From Planctomycetaceae bacterium (GTDB lineage: Bacteria > Planctomycetota > Planctomycetia > Planctomycetales > Planctomycetaceae): 54,357 nucleotides of DNA. The stretch covers positions 1 to 54,357 of the forward strand of contig JANQSH010000113.1 of NCBI GenBank assembly GCA_028284145.1, in the 5' to 3' direction. Made by a program: the position numbers and the translations under genes. Shown piece after piece: positions 9,712 to 20,200 of the stretch; the first letter of the stretch is position 1; each line of letters opens with the position of its first letter. Under the pieces are notes generated by a model. The model made no database searches. It saw only the letters and a program-made list of their open reading frames with translations, and was not told the DNA's origin.

Positions 9712-10488
9712 ATGATGTCGGAAACGGATTTTCTGGATGTGGCCTCGACCGCAGCCCGCAAAGCGGGGCAGATCCTGCAGGACTGGGCCGGCCGGTTCTC
9801 CGTCAGCGAGAAGAGCCCGGCCAATCTCGTGACAGAAGCCGACGTCGCGTCACAAACCGCCGTTTACGAACACATCCATTCCCATTTCCCTGATCACCGC
9901 TTTCTGGGAGAGGAAGACCTGAACATGGGAGAGAGTGATTCGCCCTATCGCTGGATCATTGACCCGCTGGATGGGACCTCCAACTACGTCCATCAATTCC
10001 CTTACTACTGTGTCTCGATTGCTTTGGAACGTGATGGCGAGCTGATCGCTGCAGCAATTTTCGACCCGACGCGCGACGATTTGTATATGGCCAGCCGTGG
10101 TAATGGAGCTTACCTGAACAACAAACCTATTCGGACTTCAGCCGTCGATGAGGTCTCCCGAACATTCGCAGTGGCCAGTCTGCCGATTCGAGCCGGGATC
10201 GAAGATGTGGCTGTGCAACGATTTGTCAAAATGCTGACGATTGCTCAAACAGTCCAGCGGACCGGCTCCGCAGCGCTGAATCTGGCGAACGTTGCCTGCG
10301 GTCACCTCGACGCATTCTGGGCCAGCAGTTTATATCCCTGGGATATCGCTGCGGGTGTTCTGCTGATTCGCGAAGCAGGTGGTCAGGTCACTCAGATGGA
10401 TGGAAGTGAACTGATTCTCGAAAAAATGAGCCTGTTGGCGACTAACGGAACAGCGATACACAAGCAATTGCAAAGGTATCTCGCATAA
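9712..10488 (+). CDS. inositol-monophosphatase-family phosphatase
   Basis: This 258-aa enzyme belongs to the Mg-dependent, Li-sensitive phosphatase superfamily (IMPase, CysQ, HisN). The metal site is complete: E67/E68 in LGEED, D84 and D87 in DPLDGTSN, and D211 in the C-terminal WDIAAG motif. Length is normal for the family. I took the ATG of the ATGATG pair at 9712, because GGAGG lies about 15 nt upstream with a purine-rich stretch in between; the frame is open further upstream but without a better start. The substrate (inositol phosphate, histidinol phosphate or PAP) cannot be decided from sequence alone. It stands alone upstream of the giant-protein genes. Confidence 0.9.
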   Translation: MMSETDFLDVASTAARKAGQILQDWAGRFSVSEKSPANLVTEADVASQTAVYEHIHSHFPDHRFLGEEDLNMGESDSPYRWIIDPLDGTSNYVHQFPYYCVSIALERDGELIAAAIFDPTRDDLYMASRGNGAYLNNKPIRTSAVDEVSRTFAVASLPIRAGIEDVAVQRFVKMLTIAQTVQRTGSAALNLANVACGHLDAFWASSLYPWDIAAGVLLIREAGGQVTQMDGSELILEKMSLLATNGTAIHKQLQRYLA

Positions 10489-10749
10489 TCGCTTCAATCC
10501 GATGCTCAAACCCAATTGCGAATTCCTGCCGGTCCTTCCCAGTTTCCCGCTTTCTCAGTCAATTTTCACAGAGTAGAATGGAGAGTGATCGCAATGCCAG
10601 CGGGCCGGCAATGGGATCTTCTCGCGCGTCTTCCGACCGGGAAAAAGGAACGGTCGATTCGGCGCCCCAGACACATCTCTGCAAGTCAATAACTCGATCG
10701 CGAAACCGCACAATTCTTCGCAACGTAATCCAGAGTACCCTCAAATACG

Positions 10750-13700
10750 ATGTCCCGAATTCGCCAGATTCCATCGCGCATCATGCCGAACGATGTCCGG
10801 CTTCCGAGAGAGATTGTGCCCCACAGCATAAGGACGACATTGTCAGTCATCGTGGTCCTTTTTGCCACCGCACTTCTCTATGCCCAACCTGATACAACGG
10901 CCCCAAAAACACCAGACTCCGACCGCTCGCCAGAGACACCATCAGAAAAGTCGGAAGACAATATCATTTTCCTGAAAGACAGCGATGGACGCCTCATCCC
11001 AGTCCAGCGCCCTTCATTGGAAGAGTTTCTGGAAGGCCAGAAGTTGTTGAAGCGCAACCAGGAACCTCAAGTTCAGGTGCCTCCGTACAGTGTTACTGAA
11101 GTCGCGCTGACCGGCAAAGCCAATGACCACCGCGCTGAACTCACCGCACGTATCCGACTTCAAATCAATAGCGATGCAGGCTGGGTCCATGTCCCATTGC
11201 GATTGGATGAAGCCGTACTTCGTGATCCTCCACAATACCGTTTTCTGAGCGGATTTCCCAAGGGAGAAGACACCGAAACGAAACCGAAGGGTGAGGCGGT
11301 TTACGACGCGGAAGGCTCTGATGCCAAATCGGGATATCACTGGTGGTTTCGTGGTGTGGGTCAACACGAGTTAACAATTCCACTTTACGTCACTGTGAAA
11401 AAACAAGTTCCCGGTCGGCGAATCCAGTTAGCGATTCCTCCCACGGCCGTCAGTTCACTCAAACTGACAGTCCCGTATCAGAATGTGACCACCAGGGCGG
11501 CACCACGAACCACTTTGAAAACCGAATCACTCTCGAACAAGTCAACACAGATTGAATTGATCGGGCTGGGCAATCTCCTGGAATTAACCTGGCAAGCCGT
11601 GCCCAGGCTCAAACCGTCCGACACCGACCTGCAGGCGACAACCAACATGGTCGTCAATGTTGGCGACGACGCAGTCGAACTGGACGCCGAACAGAACCTG
11701 CAGGCCAATGTGGGCAGTTTCGACAAAGTAACCGTGCTGTTGCCAGTCGGGTTTGAGCAGATCGAATTGCTTGTGGATGGGAATCCGCCATTCATGGCAG
11801 TTTCAGATATTCAGGACGCGGGGAAACAATTTCCTGGCAAAACGCAAGAAAAGGTGACGGTCACATTCCCTCAACCCATTTCCGGTCCTGTCACGCTGAA
11901 ATGGAAGTTACTGCTCACTTCGGCGGACAAGAAGAACCTGATTCTCAACGGATTTCGGGTCGAAAATGCCCGTCGACAGGCAGGGGAAATTCGTGTGCAA
12001 CTTCCGCAGGGTTATCGCATCACCGGAAATCCCTCAGCCAACCGCTACGTTCATCGCGCTGATGTTCGGGGGGCGATTCCATCCGACAAGTATGTTGAGT
12101 CGTATCGGTTTCTCAAACAGCCTTTTGAACTCCCGTTAAACATTTCCGAAACGGAACCCCACTTCATCGTGCATCCGCACCAATTTCTGTACTTCACTGA
12201 GAACGCTGTTCGTCTGGAATACGTGGTGGAATGCAACGTATTTCGCGGCGCGTTGAAAAGCATTCGGCTGAACTGGCCGGGAGGCGATGGCTGGAAAATT
12301 GCCCTGGCGGAATTCCAACGCGCCGAAACGCGAACCGAAACAACCACGACGCGAAAAGGCGATGAACTGCTGGTCGAATTTGGGGAACGAAAGAGCGGTC
12401 GGTTCTCTATCGAGATCATTGCCAGCCGGCCTTTGACGACCGGCGAACAGAATTCGTTGCAGTTGCCATCGGTTAATGCTCCCAGCCGTCGCCCCACGAT
12501 TCTCGTCTCCGCCAATGCCGACAACGTGGAAACGGTACTCACACCGCACGAACAGACTATCTCACGCTCCCTGCCGCAGGATCAGATCGTTGAATTGGAC
12601 ATCCCCCGGCAATATCGCAAGTTGCGGCGTACTCTGATGCAGGTGGAATCCGACCGGCACGAGTTTGACGTCAATATCACGGCCCACGAACAGTCGGTCC
12701 GATCAAAGGCGAAGGTCTTCGTAACACCCACTCTCAACCAGTTAACCGTTTCCCAGCGCATTGCGTTTGATGTGAAGTACGAACGGCTTTCGGAAGTCCA
12801 CCTCATGGTCCCTTCTGCGCTGGTCGAGAAGGTCTCCTTCCTGCTTGATGACGATACACAACTTCAACCGGTATGGACCGGCGATGACTCTGGATCGTTG
12901 AGACAGGCACGTCTGGCATTTCCCGAACCGCGCATTGGCATGGCGGAAATCACCGCAATGTTCAGCATCACTCTTGAGGAAGAAACAACCAGCAAACCAG
13001 GTGAACAATACGATCTCCCGTACATCCAATCATTGGAACCAAAGTACGACAAGCTCGATGTCGAAGTACTGGTTGTCGATGATGTACGTCTCGCAATTCA
13101 GGATTCCACCTGGCAAAAACAGGCCACGCGTGACCAATCGGAACTCTGGACGGCAACCGAACTCGTCGAGAACATTCCGATAGCGTTCACCATCAGGAAC
13201 GAAATTCCGGAAGATACGTTCGTCGTCCGACAAGCGTTGATAGAAGCAGCTTTCGACGATCGCGGACATTGTCAGGCGCGGGCCATGTTTCGCGTTGAAG
13301 GTGACGTTTCGGTTCTGGTGCTGAAATTCCCGAAACAGATCGAACCGGAGCAACTCTGGTGGAATGAGACCCCCCTTACGACTGATCGGGTTCGCCAGGT
13401 GGCCTCAGGAACAGACCAGCACGAATATCATATCCAGCTTTTTGAAGCGCCACGAGCCGTCAATCAATTGTTGTCCGTCGATTACCACACTCAGGAGCCA
13501 GTCGAGGTGCATTGGCGAGCAGCGCATACTGTTCATATTCCAACTCTGATCGGCGGCATCTGGACCGACCAGACGATCCTTCGTGTCTCTCTTCCGGAAT
13601 CACACCACCTGTTCACACAACCGGAAGGAATGACTCCGCAATATCGCTGGAAAAGAAACTACCTGCTCTGGCGACGCGTGACGCATGATGAGCACCGCGA

Positions 13701-14223
13701 CACGGGAAGTTGGATTGGTGCCAGCGATGGCCCTCCTCCTCGCATCGAACTGTATCAGGGTTCCTCATATCAATTCGGGACATTTGGACAAGTCGAGACA
13801 CTGCAGTTCACTTCACTCCAGCGAAACGTTGTCTTCTTTGTGGGCGCAGCGATCGCCTGGGCGATCGGTGTGGTGATCATCAAAGTTCCTGTGTTGCGAA
13901 ATGTCATGACGATCCTCACCCTGGCATTGGTCGGCGCATTATTGAGTCTGTGGTTCGCAACGCCGATCGAATTGTTGATCCAACCAGCGGTATGCGGTCT
14001 GATATTCGCTCTGGGACTGGTATTAATCGAACGTACAATTCGACGACGGCGAAGTGCCAGTGTTCTCACCTTGTCAACATCCAGCGACTATTTCACTCCC
14101 TCCACAGACGCCGTGCCAACAAATTCCGGTGAACTGGAAATTGAACCGCGTTCGGCGACATCGCAACGAGTGACCAAATCCGCCAGTTCCGTATCCTTCA
14201 CCAAGCCGGGGCAAACGTCATGA
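10750..14223 (+). CDS. giant secreted/membrane protein, module 1 of a three-module set
   Basis: This 1157-aa protein has an N-terminal export signal (about residues 28-45). An acidic linker and a short helix follow (LEEFLEGQKLL). Next comes a long ectodomain of alternating beta-strand character up to about residue 1020. Three membrane segments lie near 1023-1100, and the cytoplasmic tail is basic and then Ser/Thr-rich. I recognise no known domain. The architecture is the same as in each half of the next protein, and the two genes overlap by an ATGA, so they are co-translated. An alternative ATG lies at 10783; neither start has a strong ribosome site. It may be an envelope protein specific to planctomycetes, but that is inference. 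Confidence 0.85.
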   Translation: MSRIRQIPSRIMPNDVRLPREIVPHSIRTTLSVIVVLFATALLYAQPDTTAPKTPDSDRSPETPSEKSEDNIIFLKDSDGRLIPVQRPSLEEFLEGQKLLKRNQEPQVQVPPYSVTEVALTGKANDHRAELTARIRLQINSDAGWVHVPLRLDEAVLRDPPQYRFLSGFPKGEDTETKPKGEAVYDAEGSDAKSGYHWWFRGVGQHELTIPLYVTVKKQVPGRRIQLAIPPTAVSSLKLTVPYQNVTTRAAPRTTLKTESLSNKSTQIELIGLGNLLELTWQAVPRLKPSDTDLQATTNMVVNVGDDAVELDAEQNLQANVGSFDKVTVLLPVGFEQIELLVDGNPPFMAVSDIQDAGKQFPGKTQEKVTVTFPQPISGPVTLKWKLLLTSADKKNLILNGFRVENARRQAGEIRVQLPQGYRITGNPSANRYVHRADVRGAIPSDKYVESYRFLKQPFELPLNISETEPHFIVHPHQFLYFTENAVRLEYVVECNVFRGALKSIRLNWPGGDGWKIALAEFQRAETRTETTTTRKGDELLVEFGERKSGRFSIEIIASRPLTTGEQNSLQLPSVNAPSRRPTILVSANADNVETVLTPHEQTISRSLPQDQIVELDIPRQYRKLRRTLMQVESDRHEFDVNITAHEQSVRSKAKVFVTPTLNQLTVSQRIAFDVKYERLSEVHLMVPSALVEKVSFLLDDDTQLQPVWTGDDSGSLRQARLAFPEPRIGMAEITAMFSITLEEETTSKPGEQYDLPYIQSLEPKYDKLDVEVLVVDDVRLAIQDSTWQKQATRDQSELWTATELVENIPIAFTIRNEIPEDTFVVRQALIEAAFDDRGHCQARAMFRVEGDVSVLVLKFPKQIEPEQLWWNETPLTTDRVRQVASGTDQHEYHIQLFEAPRAVNQLLSVDYHTQEPVEVHWRAAHTVHIPTLIGGIWTDQTILRVSLPESHHLFTQPEGMTPQYRWKRNYLLWRRVTHDEHRDTGSWIGASDGPPPRIELYQGSSYQFGTFGQVETLQFTSLQRNVVFFVGAAIAWAIGVVIIKVPVLRNVMTILTLALVGALLSLWFATPIELLIQPAVCGLIFALGLVLIERTIRRRRSASVLTLSTSSDYFTPSTDAVPTNSGELEIEPRSATSQRVTKSASSVSFTKPGQTS

Positions 14224-17200
14224 TGCGAGAAAAGCATCTGATCCTCTCGAGGGATTTCTGCAGAGAAAATCGTTGGCATTTGTTTCCTGGTTGCGCTCTG
14301 ATTCTGGCCATTTGGATAACGCTGCTGCCATCTTCCGCATCAAATGCCCAGAACAACCCGCCTGACAATCAGGCTTTGCAGGCCGGTATTCAATTTGTTG
14401 AGACACCGGTTTCCGCGTCCGAAATCCCAGTCCGTCTGAAAACCGGCGACTGGAAAGTCATGAGCCGGGAAGAGTACCAACAGCTTCGTGACTACTTCCG
14501 TCACCACGCTGCAGGGCCTCGAAAAACGTGGATTGAAAAAGGGGTTTATCGGGCAACGCTGGAAGGGGACACGCTGAACCGCGGAACGATGCAGGCTGAC
14601 ATTCGTCGATCCGGCACAACGGACGAACTATTATCTTTGGCTCCTCTCAACCTGGCGGTCTCGTCCGCGCGCTGGGCGGACGACGACGCGATATGGGGCA
14701 GCGCCCCTGATGGCAAACCAACTGTTCTGGTCGACAAATCCGCGCGTCAGTTCCAGGCCGACTGGAGCCTGAAAGGTCGTCAGCTATCGAGGAGTATTGA
14801 GTTTGATTTTCGTGTCGCGCCAGCGGCAGTTTCGATCATTCAACTGCTCGTTCCGGACAAGTCCAGGCTGCTCGTTTCGTCGGGCGAGATGACCAGGTCC
14901 AGGTCGCAAGACAAGTCCGGCTGGAACGAATGGACAATTCTTCTGGGTCGCGAAAACCGAACACGCATTACGGTCGTTCCCTCCAGCGAGCCGGTTCGTC
15001 AGCAAAAGCTCACCTTCACACAGAGCCATTTGCTTTATGTCGCCCGTAGTGCCGAGATGGAAATCAAAGCGGACTTCGTCGTGGATGTGATCAACGTGCC
15101 GGTATCGACTCTCGAATTCCGACTCCCGCCCGCTGTAAAAGTTCACGCCGTCAATTACGGAACGGATACGAATCTGACCTGGCAGTCCTCACTCGCGGGA
15201 AAACAGCAGAAGCTCGTCGTAACACTTCCTGATCCGCTTCTGGGGCGCAGCCGGAGAATCCGAATCGACTGTGCACTGCCCGTTGTGCAGTCCAGGAGTT
15301 GGAAATTGCCAAAAGTCCAATTGAGTAACTCCATATTTCTGGATGGAACATTTGAACTCGTCGTCGAGTCACCACTGGTTCTGCGAAAGTTTTCCATCAC
15401 GGATGGTGTTCAGCAAACAGCCACCACCAAAACCGAGCAGGTCGAACGCGTCAAATTCTCTCAATTCGCAGCCAGTTCGCAGCTTGAGATCGAAGTCGGG
15501 CAACCCAATCTGATTCTGGCAGCCACAAGCGTTAACCATTTCCTGTATGACTCGGAACAGTGGAGTCTGTCGTCGGAAATTCAATGGCAAGCGCAGGCGG
15601 GTACCACATTTCGTGCACGCTGCATACTTCCTGCAGGTTGGGATGTGATCGAAGTCGAGCCGGTTCGTCCCGTGGCCAACCGGGGACTCGCGAATTGGGA
15701 AGTCCGTCAACGTCAAGACAAATCCACAGAGTTGACACTCCATTTTTCAACATCACTCAAACCGGGTACAACCCACACCGTTGTTATACGATCTCAACTG
15801 GCACGATCGATGAGCACCCCATTGATTGCCATGCCGATTGCCATTCCCGTGGAATGTGATCGCGCCGACGTCATTCTGTCCTTTCCCGACGATGGTCCCG
15901 ACACACCGACTCCCAACGAATTAACAACGCTTCAGAAAATCGATCAGGCAAGTGTCCCCGCTTATGCCACGGAATCTCATCTCTGGCAGCAGATGGCGGA
16001 AGATCTGACGCCGAGATCGCATTACTTCATCGGCAACCTGGCTGGTCGAAATGCAGAGACCACTGCCGACTTCCTCGCAGGCGTCGGTCACATTTTGATT
16101 GCGAATCGCAACATACCAACGCTTGCTGAGGTTGTCGTTGTGGCGTCGGTCAATCAGCGCGACCTGTTGGAGGAGTTCGCCATTCAATTGGATCCCCAGG
16201 GACGCGCGATCGATCGATTTCATCTTTATCTCACGGAATCGGACAAGTCGTTGAGCTGGGAATTGCGTGAGGCTGACGAGACATTACGCATCCGGACATC
16301 ACAACTCCCCACATCCCGGCACCAGGAATTCAACCTCCCCCCGGCAGGAGAACTCTGGCTGGTTCAGTTGTCGAACCTGCAACGTTCCCCCTTTGCAATT
16401 CACGGTCGCCGCGCACGGACGATCGGTGCCAACGCCAAGTTGACACTGGTATTCACGCCCGACATCGCTTTGCAAAGTACGGCATTGACACTGACTTCCT
16501 CCCCCGGAACCAAAGTCGCAGTGCAACCCTCTGATGGAGTGGTGAAGGTCGAAGCCAATGCTCTGACCGACACCCTGCGACGCCACGTTACAGAAACCAG
16601 CGATGCCCAGATTTGGAGCTACCAGAATCGTGATGACGAATTCAATTTGAGTGTGGAACAAACGGCTGGCCCAACCAGCCAGGCTCCTCCTGCACTGATG
16701 AGTCTCCGCTCCATGCTTGCTCCTGATGCCCTCATGGATTCGCACATCGCCATATACGAACTGGACGAAAATGCCAGCCGAAAACGCTTTCGATTTCAGA
16801 TCCCTGAACCGGGCACCCTGGTCCGTGTCAATCTCAACGATATCCCGGTCGATTTGACGAAAGAAGATTCGCTCTGGTTGTTGCCTCCGCTGCCAGGAGA
16901 TCGTCGAAATCGCATCGAAATTGAGTACCAGATCACGCGTACAAAACGTCTGCAACTCCCCTTTTTGTCGCAGGAAATAGTTTTCCCACAGACATCGCTG
17001 AATATCGTGGATTTCCAATGGACATTCGGCATGCCCTCCGGATTCGGACTTCGAGCTGAACCACGTGGCGTGGTCATTGCCGAGGCATTGCCACATGCAG
17101 GGTGGAATGAACGATTCTTCGGCCCGATGGGGCGTCTGGCCGAAACACCACTGTTCAACCCTTTTTCCGTCAAGAGTTGGCAACTCCTGTTTTCCAGCGA

Positions 17201-20200
17201 TGACGATTTGGCAGACGAATCCCGGATCGAGGTGTCTGAAACCGCGGCGGTCTCGGATATTGACGCCCAATTCCCACAAGGATGGACCGTTCTGCACGCC
17301 CGCGCACCTATGCAACCGAAATCCCTTTCCATTCCATTATGGAACATCTCCACAACCCGTCAGTTTGGCTGGATCTGCCTGCTGACCTGCCTCGTTATCG
17401 GGGTGGTCATCCGAAAAATGAAGCTCAAAATCCGGGCGAGCGTCGGCGCCATCATGCTGTCACTATCGGTGGTCGCGATCTGGCTGCTTCATCCGGCCTA
17501 CAGCACACTCGCTGGTTCCTGTCTGGTCGGAACCATTATTGCATCACTTCTCCCCAGGCAAGCACTGACCAACCTGCGCACCGCCCCCAAGCCCACGCGA
17601 GACATTTCCGTCGGAAGCACGGCTTCGTTTCAACATGTTCCCGGGATTCTACTGCTGATCGGCGGCACGATCACGATGGGGACAGCGGTCATCGCACAAG
17701 AGACAGATCCGTCACCAACAGTATTCGATACAACTCCTCTCCGCAGCGTTTCCAAACCAGGGATTTTTGAAGTCCTGATCCCGCGCGAGGACTCGGAAGT
17801 GGTCTATGTCCCAGCGCGACTCGATCGCCTGTGGACAGAAGCCGAGGCGGCTACGAAATCCGCGCCTCAAATACTGATGCGATCGGCAACCTACAGCGGA
17901 AAGATCTCCTCGCCAGTTTCGATCGAGTTGGATGCCGTCTTTCGCGTCATCATTCTCCAGGGGCCCAACCAACCATCATTCATCAGGATTCCAATACAAC
18001 GCGCCAATCTGGGTGGCCCCGATTCCTGTCAGGTGGATGGCAAACCGCAATCGGTGCTGCTGGCCCCGAAAGGAGGCGGATACCTGATTCCCATTCCATC
18101 ACAAAAAGAAGACGAAGACGGGCACCGCGAGTTGGAGATTCGACTTCACTTATTCCCGGCTCTGGATGTCGACGCGAGTGGTTTTCGAATGTCGATTCCG
18201 CCTTCCATTTCGACTCAAGCCCGATTCCAGATCCCGGAAAGTCTCGAGCGTTTTGAAATCGTTGTACCTCAAGGCATTGTGCAACGTTTGCCGCAAAAGC
18301 GCGAAGTCAACACTCACATTGGCGTTCAATCCACGCTGGCGGCCCGATGGCCCCGGGAAAACAAGACTTCCCCGGAAACCAATCGATCGCTGCTGGAAGC
18401 GAAAATCACCAGCCTTGCGGAGGTCCATCCGTCATTCGTTCAATTCCGAACACGTGTCGACTATGAAGTCAGACAAGGTAGCGTCGATTATGTGATTTGG
18501 ACCATTCCAAAGAACGCGGTCGTGAGATCCATTACCTCCGAGAATCTGTCTCGTTTCAGTGTTTACCCCGAAAAGAACGACACATCGATCATCATTGAAT
18601 TTGCCCGAGCCCAATCAGTTCCCTTCTCAATTGATGCGGTCCTGACGATCCCGCAGACGCAACAGCCACCGGTATCTGGCACTTTTTCAGCAGAGATTCC
18701 AGCCATTGATCTGGTCGCCAGTAAATCGAAGTTCCAACCACGCAGTTCCACCATCGCGTTGTCCCATTCCCTTGGCATCAATGCAATGTCAGGATTCCAT
18801 CTGGAGCCATCCGAAAACCAGCCACAGGATGCCGTTCCCATGTTGCCCCGATCATTCGGTGAACGTACCGTCATCGATATCAGCCCGGTATTGCCCCGAC
18901 TGGCCTACCAAATGACCGCTCCCGTGCCGCTCCGTTTTCAGTTGACACCGATGCAACCTTTGCGGCAAGTGCGCATGTTCCAATCTGCCCAAATCTCCCG
19001 GCGGAAATTCCAGTGGGAGATGCGGGCGGAATTCAAGACGAGTGTTGCACCGGCATTTCGTCACAGAATCCGCGTCCCTCAAAACATCCTTATCGAGGAG
19101 ATTACGGTTGTCGAAGACGGAGCTCGACGTCTGGCGAGATGGACTCGAAACGGGGACATTCTCGACCTGTTCCTCAACGGTCGAACAACTGGCACTCAGG
19201 AAGTTTTGCTGAAGGGCCACGCAGCGGTCTCTGCTCCTTACGAATTCGCATTGCCAAAGATCGATGTCCTGAATGCCGTTATTGAAGAGTCCATAATTCA
19301 TCTGCAGCATGACGATGATGTGCTGGTGGAACTGGTCGATCGTAAATTGTGGACAAAGGTGAAGCGGACTGAAGAAGCAATGCCGACCATCGATACAGAT
19401 ATCACCCGGCTTGGACAGTTCCGTATTCTCTCCAACGATAGAATCTTTCGGATACGTTGTACGCCGAAAAACGAACTGTTGGAACTGGACACGGCAATCA
19501 TCCTTGATGATCGAGCGCCCGGTTATAACCAGTTTCTGCAGATCTTGCGTTTTCGCGAATTGCGAGATGATGTGGAAGAGGTCCGCGTATCTGTTCCCCA
19601 TCAACTGGGGACATCTGTCGAATTCGAACCGCAGGAAATCATCAAGGCGACAACCCCGCTGCCCGATGGTGGTATCGAAGCCACGCTGGAAACTCGAGCG
19701 ACGGAATCGTTTGCCTTTCTTGTTCGTGCCAGACTGCCGAAAATATTTGAAGGTGGTGCAGATCTCCCGGTCGTCAACACAACAGATGCCAGTACGATCA
19801 CTCGCTACTTGATGCTGCCAACAAATTCCGCTCTGCAACCAGGCCGAGAGTCGATCACATCGTTTCCAACCGATCAATTGCCCGGATGGATTCTCAATGA
19901 GGAGTCGGTCGCGAAAGAGCGGGATCTCTGGCAAACGTTTCGCACAACAGACGGACGATGGTCACTTTCCGAAAGCACCAGCGTTCAACGTAATCCACTC
20001 TTTTCCCCGTCGGCATTGACGGAAATCTGGACGCTCGACAAGGGGCAACTCGCGGGAAAAACAACCCTTCTGATGAGCCGCTATCCCAACCAGGAAATCT
20101 CGATCACGATACCTGCCTCACTGAAACTGCAATCTGTCCAGGTGAATGGCCGATTCATTGATGCAACCCAGCCATCCGACAGCCAGGTTTCCATTGCCCT

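Noticed and set aside
8538..9893. 451-aa plus-strand ORF across cpaA
   Set aside because: It is antisense to a gene with both catalytic aspartates, and it also overlaps the phosphatase start in another frame.
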